This document shows positions 20,025 through 27,532 of a stretch of DNA of 64,000 nt, one piece after another. Position 1 is the first letter of the stretch. Every line of letters starts with the position of its first letter. Source of the stretch: Microbacterium luteolum (GTDB lineage: Bacteria; Actinomycetota; Actinomycetes; Actinomycetales; Microbacteriaceae); assembly GCF_039533965.1 (NCBI RefSeq), contig NZ_BAAAUN010000001.1, positions 1 to 64,000 of the forward strand, written 5' to 3'. The notes under the pieces were generated by a model. It did no database searches. It worked only from the letters and a program-made list of their open reading frames with translations, and had not been told where the DNA came from. The translations under genes and the position numbers were made by a program.

Positions 20025-20480
20025 TCAGGATTCGACGGTGACCTGTTCGACATCGCCGCCCGCGCCGAGGTGCACGGCGGGCCAGTACCCCTCGGGAAAA
20101 TGTTCGCCGCAGCTGTCGATCAGATGCAGGATGATGGTGCCGTCGGCGGCGGCCTCGATCGTCTCGAGCGTGAGGTCGGATGCCGCGTCGTCGAGTTCGT
20201 GAGGTTCGGGTTCGCCGTTGCTGAAGTTCGTGACCACGGCATCCGAAGCGATCCGCCGGAGCGACGTGAGATCGGCGATCGTCTCGCGTACGCGGGGGAG
20301 CAGGGGAGTGACGTCCTGCGGACTCGTGCCCTCGAGCATGAGCTCGAGCTCCACGCCGTCGATGACGACGGTGCCGCTGTACCAGTCGTGAGTGAGCACG
20401 CTGCCGTCTGTCAGCTCGGTCGTCGCACGTGCGAGGGTGCCCAGTTCTGGATCGTCGATGGTCGGATGCTCGTCGCTCAT
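20025..20480 (-). CDS. Conserved hypothetical protein
   Basis: A 151-aa acidic soluble protein (MSDEHPTIDDPELGTLARAT...) with alternating strands (GTVVIDGVELELMLEG, DGTIILHLIDSCGEHFPEGY) that suggest a compact alpha/beta fold. The family was not recognised; relatives of DUF2004-type proteins have a similar look, but this is a guess. The ATG has TAGCGT exactly six bases upstream. Confidence 0.75.
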   Translation of the reverse strand: MSDEHPTIDDPELGTLARATTELTDGSVLTHDWYSGTVVIDGVELELMLEGTSPQDVTPLLPRVRETIADLTSLRRIASDAVVTNFSNGEPEPHELDDAASDLTLETIEAAADGTIILHLIDSCGEHFPEGYWPAVHLGAGGDVEQVTVES

Positions 20481-20486
20481 GACTTC

Positions 20487-20492
20487 ACGCTA
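20487..20492 (-). promoter_or_regulatory. -10 element (TAGCGT), leaderless start
   Basis: On the minus strand TAGCGT is followed by six bases and the ATG of the hypothetical gene ending at 20480. Confidence 0.5.
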
Positions 20493-20500
20493 GTGCCCGG

Positions 20501-20698
20501 TCATGGCGCCAGCATCCGGCCTGCCCGATCCAGGTGCTCGCGGAGGATGCGGATCGCCTTCGGTCCGACGCCGTGGATCGCGAGCAGTTCTTTCTCTGAC
20601 GTGCCGTCGAACTGATCGAGCCGCGTCAAACCGTGCAACGCGAGCTCGCGCCGGGCCACCTTGCCCATTGCGGCGGGGAGCTCTGATTCGTCGCTCAT
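20501..20698 (-). CDS. Small helix-hairpin-helix DNA-binding protein
   Basis: 65 aa. The C-terminal half is a helix-hairpin-helix (FDGTSEKELLAIHGVGPKAI) followed by a helix, as in small 'helix-hairpin-helix domain' proteins of Actinobacteria and RNA polymerase alpha C-terminal-like folds. It probably binds DNA without sequence specificity. Its start overlaps the GNAT acetyltransferase stop, so the two are co-transcribed. Confidence 0.8.
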   Translation of the reverse strand: MSDESELPAAMGKVARRELALHGLTRLDQFDGTSEKELLAIHGVGPKAIRILREHLDRAGRMLAP

Positions 20699-21279
20699 GA
20701 GCGGAGATCCAGCGTCACGAGCGTGCGCCCCGGCTTGAGTTCGGTGGTCTCCGAGAAGCCTGCGGCGCGGAAGGTGCCGACCGTGCCGTGGAACAGGTCG
20801 TTCGCGCGCTGCTTCTCACCACGCGTGTCGACGGGGTAGCCCTCGATCAGCCGAGCGCCCGATCTCCGTGCAAAGTCGACCGCGGCTCGCAGCAGCTCGA
20901 GGTTGAGACCTGTGCCGCGATGCTCTCGTCGAACGACGAAGCACGTCACGGCCCAGACCGACTCGTCATCGAACGGCTCGGTCGACGCGGCGGCGATGAT
21001 GCGCGTCCGCGGGATGCGCGCCTGCTTCGTGCGAGGACCGATGCGGATCCACCCCGCCGCCTCGCCGTCGACGTAGGCGATGATCCCCGGCGGAGGGCCG
21101 TCGTCGATCTCGGCGCGGAACATCTCGGTGCGCTGCGGAGTGGTCGTCTCGTTCCAGTCCTTGTTGCTCAGCATCGGCCAGATGCACTGACAGCTCGCGC
21201 CGTCTCCACCGCCGGTGAGCGCGTGCTGAACGTCATCCCAGCGGGCGGTGGTCGCCACCTCGGTCGTGATCGTCGCCAT
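20695..21279 (-). CDS. GNAT-family N-acetyltransferase
   Basis: 194 aa. The acetyl-CoA binding segment is CFVVRREHRGTGLNLELLRA. Earlier, the CQCIWPM motif and PPGIIAYVDGEAAGWIRIGP are common in a GNAT subgroup of unknown substrate. The ATG at 21279 is chosen over an upstream one at 21315 because TAGCGT lies seven bases before it. The substrate is not predictable. Confidence 0.85.
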   Translation of the reverse strand: MATITTEVATTARWDDVQHALTGGGDGASCQCIWPMLSNKDWNETTTPQRTEMFRAEIDDGPPPGIIAYVDGEAAGWIRIGPRTKQARIPRTRIIAAASTEPFDDESVWAVTCFVVRREHRGTGLNLELLRAAVDFARRSGARLIEGYPVDTRGEKQRANDLFHGTVGTFRAAGFSETTELKPGRTLVTLDLRS

Positions 21280-21386
21280 GGACCGCACGCTACGCCGAGC
21301 ATCCGACACCCGCAACGCACCGGTTCGCGGAGCGCCGTCCGGTCAGGCTAAGATAGGGGAGTTGCCCGCGCGGAAGTGCGGAACAA

Positions 21387-21463
<77 letters not shown>

Positions 21464-21466
21464 CAT

Positions 21467-21500
21467 AAGGCCCGGAAACTCGTGAGAGTCTCCGGGCCTT
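21467..21500 (+). terminator. Terminator hairpin after tRNA-Pro
   Basis: The arms AAGGCCCGGA and TCCGGGCCTT form a perfect 10-bp stem four bases after the tRNA, with a 14-base loop whose inner bases can pair further. The run of T after the stem is short. Confidence 0.75.
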
Positions 21501-21567
21501 CTGCATGTCCGCGCAACGCCGACCAGTCTGGGTTGCGGGTTGCCTGTGACCGCCTTCGAGGTGCCCA

Positions 21568-21573
21568 TAGGCT
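21568..21573 (+). promoter_or_regulatory. -10 element (TAGGCT), leaderless start
   Basis: TAGGCT is followed by six bases and the ATG at 21580, the first gene of the accessory island. Confidence 0.5.
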
Positions 21574-21579
21574 TGAACC

Positions 21580-22158
21580 ATGCCTGTGCTCTTGTATCCC
21601 GCATTGCCGGATCGCGGGGATGGGGCGCGGTTGGGTGGTGCTCCGCCGTCGGTGATCGAGACGCATCCGCTTTTGGAGACGCATCGGTATCTGCTGACTC
21701 TTGCCGCGGGCTGCGCATCGTGGACCGGCAGTAGTGAGGTGTCGGTGGTGTTGCGTGCCGGCTTCGGCATCGAAGACGAGGACGTCGTCTATCCGGACAT
21801 GGCGATGCGGGCGATCGTCCATGATCCCTCACCGCGTGGTGCGCGGGACGACCTGGGGTGGCCGGGACTGCGTGCGACAGCGCTGATCCAGCGACCGGAC
21901 GCCGCGTCCACGCCGGCTCTGGTGCGGATCGATGACGAACCCGTCTTGATTCAGGGTGAGCCTGCGTTCGCTGACGCCGTGCGCGCCGATGGGCATCGAT
22001 TCCTCTTCCAGATCGATGAGGAGGGGTGGCCTGTGGAGGGCGAGCTCGAAGACGTCATCACGGAATACCTGTGGGGATACGGCTCGGTGTACTTCTACGG
22101 AACACCGGATGAAGACGGGATCGTGCGCGACGTCGTCGCAGGCTTCCTCGACTTCTAG
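21580..22158 (+). CDS. Unrecognised island protein 1
   Basis: 192 aa, soluble and acidic. The C-terminal third (HRFLFQIDEEGWPVEGELED, then YLWGYGSVYFYGT) has the W-G-Y-G-x-x-Y-x-Y/F pattern reminiscent of YwqG/DUF1963-type proteins, a family often found among bacterial immunity proteins. The N-terminal half has no recognised match. It is the first gene after tRNA-Pro and is probably transcribed on its own from TAGGCT. Function is unknown; an immunity role is an inference from its neighbours. Confidence 0.75.
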   Translation: MPVLLYPALPDRGDGARLGGAPPSVIETHPLLETHRYLLTLAAGCASWTGSSEVSVVLRAGFGIEDEDVVYPDMAMRAIVHDPSPRGARDDLGWPGLRATALIQRPDAASTPALVRIDDEPVLIQGEPAFADAVRADGHRFLFQIDEEGWPVEGELEDVITEYLWGYGSVYFYGTPDEDGIVRDVVAGFLDF

Positions 22159-22207
22159 CCGAACGCGACAACTTCGTTGCACCAAGCAGCCCTCGAAGCG
22201 CCGTCGA

Positions 22208-22213
22208 TAAACT
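22208..22213 (+). promoter_or_regulatory. -10 element (TAAACT), leaderless start
   Basis: TAAACT is followed by six bases and the GTG at 22220. Confidence 0.5.
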
Positions 22214-22219
22214 GCTCCG

Positions 22220-22741
22220 GTGGGAACCGACGAATACCGTGATGCGAGCCCGCGAGAACCGGTCAGCACGGCACGCGACAGCGTGCCGCAGGGGCGACTC
22301 ACGTTCCGCACGGTGTGGGGTGGACCGTCCCCGCAGGCGGGCTTCATCGAGGAGCTCGCCCGGATCAAACAGCGCGTGCGAACCGTGGATTTCTCGTACC
22401 ACTTCGACCTCTTCCTCACGGTCGGTGGCGAGATCACGCTGGTGCCCAGCCCGTCCGGATTGCGGACACCGCGGGTGTTTCTGCCGCGACGCACTGTCAC
22501 GGGAGAAATCCGGATCAGCAACGACGATGTCAGCGCCGCTTCTGATCCGATCGCGTTCCTGCGGCAGACGATTCACGCGGCAGTCGCCGATCTCATGGGT
22601 CGCATCGCTGCCCGTGACTCTGCCTTCGACGTGGACGCGGAGCGAGGGAAGATCGCTTTCCTCATCGACGAAGAGGCCACCCCCGGCGCGGATGCAACTC
22701 CGGATGCTGCCACGTCTGCTGCCGAGAAGACGAGCCAGTGA
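22220..22741 (+). CDS. Unrecognised island protein 2
   Basis: 173 aa, acidic. The middle (VDFSYHFDLFLTVGGEITLV, and VTGEIRISNDDV) looks like alternating beta strands. The C terminus is Ala/Asp/Thr-rich and probably flexible. No family was recognised. Its stop overlaps the start of the pentapeptide-repeat gene (GTGA), so the two were built as one operon. The conserved pairing suggests a shared job in the island. Confidence 0.7.
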   Translation: MGTDEYRDASPREPVSTARDSVPQGRLTFRTVWGGPSPQAGFIEELARIKQRVRTVDFSYHFDLFLTVGGEITLVPSPSGLRTPRVFLPRRTVTGEIRISNDDVSAASDPIAFLRQTIHAAVADLMGRIAARDSAFDVDAERGKIAFLIDEEATPGADATPDAATSAAEKTSQ

Positions 22742-23494
22742 AAGCGCCTGGCGACGCCGAGCTCTCACGCCGCTGGACACCGGATCGGCTGGCTGCGCTG
22801 CAGGAGCAGGTTCTGGAGCAGGCGCGCATCGTGAAGGGTCCGCATCGGTTCGACACCGACTGGGCTGCGACGGATGAGGGCCGGCTGGATCTGCGGCGTG
22901 AAAGCGGGGCGGGATGGCCTGCAGTTCCGGTTCATCACGTTGTCCCGCGTCGACTTCCGCCGCGCACGAGGCCGCCTGATGTTCTTCGAGTCCGAGCTCT
23001 CCGACTGCCTGTTCGATTCTGTATCGCTCACCGGGCAGCCCCGTTTCGACCGCGGCTTCGTGCGATGCAGTTTCCGTGACGCATCACTGAAGGGGTTGGC
23101 GATCGGCACGCAGGTCACCGAGTGCGACTTCACCGGGGCTGACCTACGGGTGGTGAAATCGTTGCCGAATACTCGATTCGACCGTTGCACCTTCGACGGT
23201 GCCGACCTCAGCGGAGCCGACTTCTCGGATACCACCTTCACGGACTGCACGTTCGTCGATGCCACGTTCTCCGCGGGCACGAGCTTCACGCGGTGCGCTT
23301 TTGTGAACACGCCCGTCGCGTTCGGTCTCGCACGTGTGACACGCTCACGTCGTGAGGGCGAGCCGCTGCCGGACCAATGGGACGGCGAAGAGCAAGCCGA
23401 CGCAGCGCATGAAGCGTACGCGCGGCGCTATGCGCGTGCCGCCGCTGCTGGACATGCGGACGATCTGGCCTTGGACCCGGAGGTAGCGAGCTAG
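22738..23494 (+). pseudogene. Pentapeptide-repeat protein with an apparent frameshift
   Basis: Reading starts at GTG 22738 (MKAPGDAELSRRWTPDRLAA, then GPHRFDTDWAATDEGRLDLR). That frame becomes unlike a natural protein after about 22893 and stops at 23079. The natural continuation (GRDGLQFRFITLSRVDFRRA...) is in the next frame and runs to 23494. It carries pentapeptide repeats of A(D/N)LxG type (CDFTGADLRV, FDGADLSGADFSDTTFTDCTF). Removing one G near 22895-22897 would give LDLRVKAGRDG and join the two parts. This could be real inactivation, a sequencing error, or two separate genes. Pentapeptide-repeat proteins fold as a right-handed beta helix. Confidence 0.7.
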
Positions 23495-24045
23495 CCGTCT
23501 GGCGCCGTCTCAGGGACGCTGGTGGCATCGAACAGTAATCCGTCGACGACGTGGTCGCGTCGCGCTGGCTGCGCGATGATGTGCTTCAGCAGATCCTCGA
23601 AGTGAGAGAACACGACATCCGCCTCTTCGAACTCCGGCTCCGTTCCGTGGACGACTGCTCCATCGTCTCGCACTGCGAGGTACTCGTATCCGTGGCGAAC
23701 GGAGAGCAGGATCGGCAAGTGGCGCTTCCAGAAACCGGAGACCGCTTCCGTCTCAGCATCCGTCGTCGCTGCCTCGATGCTCAGCTGTTCCCACTCGTTC
23801 CAAGCGAACGCACTCTCGGCGCCGGTCGAGTAGTCGTGGCGGGACAAGAACCACACCGTCTCGTCTGAATTCGACAGGAGTGCGAACGAGGACACCCAGC
23901 GGATCACCGTTTCGGATGCCGTGTGCAGCGCGGAAGGAACGCCCTCTTCCGTGGGCGGGGGAGGCTCGCACCTCCACCCGGCTTCCTGCAGGGATTCGGC
24001 GGCACGCTGGAAGACCGTCACGTCGTCGCGCCTGTGTTGACCCAT
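23491..24045 (-). CDS. SUKH / SMI1-KNR4-like protein
   Basis: 184 aa. The C-terminal part (PILLSVRHGYEYLAVRDDGA, then VVHGTEPEFEEADVVFSHFE, then DLLKHI) has the order of strands and helix typical of SMI1/KNR4 (SUKH) domains, which serve widely as immunity proteins of polymorphic toxins. The Trp in GFWKRHLP also fits. The start at ATG 24045 lies 28 bases inside the end of the LRR gene upstream. Its stop overlaps the stop of the convergent pentapeptide-repeat gene by three bases. The SUKH call is from pattern recognition without a profile search. Confidence 0.7.
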   Translation of the reverse strand: MGQHRRDDVTVFQRAAESLQEAGWRCEPPPPTEEGVPSALHTASETVIRWVSSFALLSNSDETVWFLSRHDYSTGAESAFAWNEWEQLSIEAATTDAETEAVSGFWKRHLPILLSVRHGYEYLAVRDDGAVVHGTEPEFEEADVVFSHFEDLLKHIIAQPARRDHVVDGLLFDATSVPETAPDG

Positions 24046-24866
24046 TCCAGCGTCGACATCTTCGCCTCGATCGTCTCGAGTCCGATGTTCCCGCATCCGA
24101 CCAGGGTGAGCCTGCGCAGTCGCGGGAGGTCGTTGACGGCGGCGATGCCGACGATCTTCTTGCAGTACTGGATGTTGAGGACCTCGAGCTGCTGGAGAGC
24201 AGCCAGCTCCGAGATGTCACCCAGCGCGGTGAGGTTCTTCAGCCGCAACGACTCCAACTGCGGGAGCGCGCTGATCCCGGTGATGCTCGTCAGCGTGCGT
24301 CCACCGATCAGTCCGAGACGGCGAAGGCCCACCGGTTCGACGAGGCGGAAGATCTCCTCGTCGGTGGGCACGTTCAACAGATTCAGTTCTTCCAGCGGCA
24401 GTTCGAGCGCCTGCCGCACGTTGTTCAGAGATCTCTGCGGATAGAGGGAGAGCGCGCGGAGCCGCGGGAAATGCTCGTTCTTGAATCGGAACGGTTCGCC
24501 GACGTAGAGGCTCTTCAGGTTCGGCACCACCACATCCGGCCACACCAGGGTCCGATCGCCGATGTGCACCGAGAGGTCTTCCAGACTCTCCGGGAGATCG
24601 CCCTGCCGCAGTTCGGTGACGACGGTGGGGAGGACCCGCCCCGGCCCGATGCTGAGGGCTTTCAGCCCCGTCATCGCAGTGATGATCTCCGGGAGACGGT
24701 CGATGGGCCCGTCGAGAGGAGACCACAGGTGCACATCGGTGATGCGTGACAGCTTCTCGGCGTCGTAGGGCTGGTCGTAGAAGACGAGGTCTCTGTCCGG
24801 CACGTCGAACTGCTCCCGGTGCGCACTGTGCAACACCATGGTCCGCTTGCTCGTTGACGCCCTCAT
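24018..24866 (-). CDS. Leucine-rich-repeat protein
   Basis: 282 aa, no signal peptide, so probably cytoplasmic. From residue about 65 to the end it has about nine LRRs of 22-24 residues with the LxxLxLxxx pattern (LPQLESLRLKNLTALGDISE, LQQLEVLNIQYCKKIVGIAA, LPRLRRLTLVGCGNIGLETI). The ATG at 24866 follows GGGGAGAG at good spacing. It is the first gene of the leftward pair with the SUKH-like gene. LRR proteins form protein-binding solenoids; here a role in recognising or neutralising a partner is an inference. Confidence 0.85.
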   Translation of the reverse strand: MRASTSKRTMVLHSAHREQFDVPDRDLVFYDQPYDAEKLSRITDVHLWSPLDGPIDRLPEIITAMTGLKALSIGPGRVLPTVVTELRQGDLPESLEDLSVHIGDRTLVWPDVVVPNLKSLYVGEPFRFKNEHFPRLRALSLYPQRSLNNVRQALELPLEELNLLNVPTDEEIFRLVEPVGLRRLGLIGGRTLTSITGISALPQLESLRLKNLTALGDISELAALQQLEVLNIQYCKKIVGIAAVNDLPRLRRLTLVGCGNIGLETIEAKMSTLEWVNTGATT

Positions 24867-24999
24867 CCACTCTCCCCTGAATCCGCCTGCTTTCGGCCAC
24901 GCCAGGACCCAGATTACCGGCGCGTGTTGTCGTCGTTCCTGCCGCGCCGCGCCGGTTCCGGTGCGCTTGTACGTGCTTCGCTCGCATCCACATTGCCGG

Positions 25000-25005
25000 G
25001 ATAAT
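25000..25005 (+). promoter_or_regulatory. -10 element (GATAAT), leaderless start
   Basis: GATAAT is followed by six bases (GGAGGG) and the GTG at 25012. The 145 bases between the divergent LRR gene and this one hold the promoters of both; nothing else was seen there. Confidence 0.5.
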
Positions 25006-25011
25006 GGAGGG

Positions 25012-25698
25012 GTGACATCGAATCAGGAGGTCGTGACCTACGACGGGTTGCCGACCTCGGCGGGTGGTGCGCACTCGCTTCGCACCAAGAACCCCCGCGT
25101 GGCCTACGGGAGCGTGCAGGATTTCCTCGACGCCGCCGTGCTGACCGTCGGTGCACCGGAGATGTCCTTCCAGCTCTGGGCCGGAGGCCCGCCCGACGTC
25201 GGAGACCGCTTCGAATCGTTCGCGGCGGCGCACCTCGGCGGACCGCAGAGCCGGCAGCGGACACACACCCAATGGCGGGTTCGCCCAGATGACGTCGATG
25301 CCACGCTCGACGTTCTGAGCAGTGCCGGCTCGGGAGCGGTGACCGGCCACGGGCATCCGCTGGCCTCCCTGGTCTGGACTGCACGGGTGGCTCTGGTCGA
25401 CCCTGCGACGGGAACGCCGTACGAGGGGATCGATGCCGATGCGTTCGGTCGGTTCGCGGTGGATGGGTACGGACGCCTCCTCGGCGCGTCCGGGGTGCGT
25501 GCCATGTTCGGCACGACAGCCTCCTCTCTGTCGCTCTGGCTCGGATTCCCCGCCGACGACCGGTTGCACCCTGCTGCCGCTCATGTGCAGAAGCACCTGC
25601 CCTTCCGACTGTCGGCGAAGCACTGGCGCCGGTGGCGTGCTACGAAGGACGGGCAGTCCTACCGGGCGACCAAGATCACGTCACCCCTGGTGTCATGA
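25012..25698 (+). CDS. Unrecognised island protein 3
   Basis: 228 aa. Mixed alpha/beta composition with several Trp residues (FQLWAGGPPDVGDRFESFAA, HPLASLVWTARVALVDPATG, SSLSLWLGFPADDRLHPAAA) and a basic C terminus (LSAKHWRRWRATKDG). No family was recognised. Its stop overlaps the next start (ATGA), making a two-gene operon divergent from the LRR/SUKH pair. No signal peptide or membrane segment is visible. Confidence 0.75.
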   Translation: MTSNQEVVTYDGLPTSAGGAHSLRTKNPRVAYGSVQDFLDAAVLTVGAPEMSFQLWAGGPPDVGDRFESFAAAHLGGPQSRQRTHTQWRVRPDDVDATLDVLSSAGSGAVTGHGHPLASLVWTARVALVDPATGTPYEGIDADAFGRFAVDGYGRLLGASGVRAMFGTTASSLSLWLGFPADDRLHPAAAHVQKHLPFRLSAKHWRRWRATKDGQSYRATKITSPLVS

Positions 25699-26273
25699 GC
25701 TCACCGTCGAAGCTCCATCGGCTCTGCGTCTTCATGACGCCCGCGGATGAAGCACAGTTCAGCGATGCGGTGCGATCCCGTCTTCCCTCGGTGAGGTTCG
25801 TCGACGCGACTCGACAACCCGAGACATCCACCCCGACGTTTCGCTCATCGCTGAGCGAATGCGCAGGCCCTCACGTCACCCTCGTGGACACGAGCATCAT
25901 CTCCGAGAGCATGTTCCATCGTGACTACGTGGTGCGTCATCCGTCCGGTCGGGGGTGGGTGTACGCGATCGTCGGTGCCGGCCTCGCGAGCCTCGTGCGG
26001 CCGCGTTCCGAGGACGAAGGCCTGCGGAACGGCGAGCTGCGGGCATCCGTGCCGACCGGCGACACCCGCACCGCCGAGTACATCCGCGAACTGATGCGGG
26101 TGGCGCGCACAGGCGGGATGAGCGTGTTCGCTGTCGACCCGATGACGAAGGACATCGCGCGCCGAGCGGAGAGGAACTTCATCGCGTGGCCGGATGCCGC
26201 CTCCCGTTTCGGGGCGAAGGAGGCACCGTTGCTCACGAATGGCCCGACGGCGTGGTTCACCGTCGATCGGTGA
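25695..26273 (+). CDS. Unrecognised island protein 4
   Basis: 192 aa. It begins MSSPSKLHRLCVFMTPADEA and has alternating segments (VTLVDTSIISESMFHRDYVV, GRGWVYAIVGAGLASLVRPR) and an Arg/Asp-rich C terminus (DPMTKDIARRAERNFIAWPD). No family was recognised. It is translationally coupled to the preceding 228-aa gene. Convergent with the VOC gene, with 24 bases between and no clear terminator. Confidence 0.7.
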   Translation: MSSPSKLHRLCVFMTPADEAQFSDAVRSRLPSVRFVDATRQPETSTPTFRSSLSECAGPHVTLVDTSIISESMFHRDYVVRHPSGRGWVYAIVGAGLASLVRPRSEDEGLRNGELRASVPTGDTRTAEYIRELMRVARTGGMSVFAVDPMTKDIARRAERNFIAWPDAASRFGAKEAPLLTNGPTAWFTVDR

Positions 26274-26297
26274 AACGGTCGCCCCTGACCGGCGGCG

Positions 26298-26762
26298 TCA
26301 GCGTTCGCGCGCGTCGTCGGTCGTGAAGCCCTCGTGTGCCGCGCGCTCCTCGAGCGTCTCCAGCTCCTGGAAGAACGTCACCTGCCAGCCGGACGGACCC
26401 TGCACGCGGGCGTTGAGACTCCGGAAAGGCGTCTTCACCGGCGGGGAGATCAGCTCGGCGCCGCCGCCTGTCGCCGCGGCGACGGCCTGCTCCGTGTCGT
26501 CGACCTCCAGCGCGATCCGCAGGGCGCCCGGTGTGCGTGGTGCGCCCTCGACGTCGTCGATGTTCCGGGCGTGCGTCGGCGTGGCCAGCTCGATCGTCGC
26601 GACGCCGACGTGCAGGATCGCCACGCGGTCATCGCCCTCGGTCGCGTAGGCCAGTTGCTCCGGCATGCCGAGCACGTCGCGATAGAACCGCACCGCGGTG
26701 TCGAAGTCGTCGGTCTCGATGATCAGACGCAACTGCTTGGGGGAGGGGGTTTCCGATGTCAT
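26298..26762 (-). CDS. VOC-family (glyoxalase/bleomycin-resistance fold) protein
   Basis: 154 aa, one vicinal-oxygen-chelate domain made of two beta-alpha-beta-beta-beta modules (LRLIIETDDFDTAVRFYRDV at the N terminus, and LRIALEVDDTEQAVAAATGG in the middle, ending in VQGPSGWQVTFFQELETLEE). The Glu in FFQE is a usual metal ligand. The substrate is unknown; family members include lyases, dioxygenases and resistance proteins. ATG at 26762 is chosen; another in-frame ATG is at 26771. Confidence 0.85.
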   Translation of the reverse strand: MTSETPSPKQLRLIIETDDFDTAVRFYRDVLGMPEQLAYATEGDDRVAILHVGVATIELATPTHARNIDDVEGAPRTPGALRIALEVDDTEQAVAAATGGGAELISPPVKTPFRSLNARVQGPSGWQVTFFQELETLEERAAHEGFTTDDARER

Positions 26763-26796
26763 GCCCCTCATCTTGCACGTTCATCGGCGGAGCCGC

Positions 26797-27456
26797 TCAG
26801 CCTGGCAGCGCTGCCATCGCCTCCCGCAGCGCGCCGACCTCCAATCCCAGCGCCCACTCCGCGACATCCGCGACCACGCGCGTGTGAGCCGGGTGCTCGA
26901 TCGGCTGCGACGAGTTCACGTACGATCCGCCTCCGTCGAGGGCGATGAAGATCCGGATGCAGGCGGACTCGGCATCCGCGCCGGGGAAGTCGCCCGAGGC
27001 GATGCCGTCCTCGATCATCGCCGTCAGGCGCTCGCGGTCGAGCTCGTCCTGAATCTGCAATTCGGTGTCGAGCGGGGGGCTGAATCGCGACAGGTGTCGC
27101 GCGTTGAGCCAGAGTCGAGCGAGCGGGAGTGAGCGGCCCTGCTCGACGTGATCCACGAAGCGTGCCAGCCGCTGCATCGGCGTGCCACCGGTCGTGAAGA
27201 ACTGCTCGCGTTCGAGGACCGCGGCGCGGGCGAACGCGGCGACCACCAGATCCTCCGCGACGGGGAAGTAGTGCGTGATCAGGCCGGGGCGCACGCCGAG
27301 TCGCGCGGCGACAGCGCGGAGCGTGATGCGCTCGAGTCCCTCCTCGATCGCGATCGCCGCAGCGCACGCGAGGATGTCTTCGCGCCGCTCCTCGGGAGGC
27401 TTGCGGGTACGCGGCGGAGCGGAGTGGGAAGAAGTGCTTGACGTCACCCCACCCAT
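26797..27456 (-). CDS. TetR-family transcriptional regulator
   Basis: 219 aa. The helix-turn-helix is in the N-terminal third (REDILACAAAIAIEEGLERI, then TLRAVAARLGVRPGLITHYF). The long C-terminal ligand-binding domain is typical. It is divergent from the NCS1 permease gene, with 76 bases between, where an inverted repeat TGACCAAT-N5-ATTGGGCA lies; the regulator probably controls the permease-amidohydrolase operon and itself. The inducer may be a purine or pyrimidine derivative, given the permease family. Confidence 0.88.
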   Translation of the reverse strand: MGGVTSSTSSHSAPPRTRKPPEERREDILACAAAIAIEEGLERITLRAVAARLGVRPGLITHYFPVAEDLVVAAFARAAVLEREQFFTTGGTPMQRLARFVDHVEQGRSLPLARLWLNARHLSRFSPPLDTELQIQDELDRERLTAMIEDGIASGDFPGADAESACIRIFIALDGGGSYVNSSQPIEHPAHTRVVADVAEWALGLEVGALREAMAALPG

Positions 27457-27469
27457 GCTATTGAATGAG

Positions 27470-27500
27470 TGACCAATAGTCCATTGGGCATGTGACCAAT
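27470..27500. promoter_or_regulatory. Probable TetR operator
   Basis: TGACCAAT (27470-27477), spacer AGTCC and ATTGGGCA (27483-27490) form an inverted repeat with seven of eight positions matched. A third copy of TGACCAAT follows at 27493-27500. It lies between the divergent regulator and permease genes. Confidence 0.65.
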
Positions 27501-27532
27501 AGCAGTGGCGCTCTCCTCCCGAAAGGAACTCC

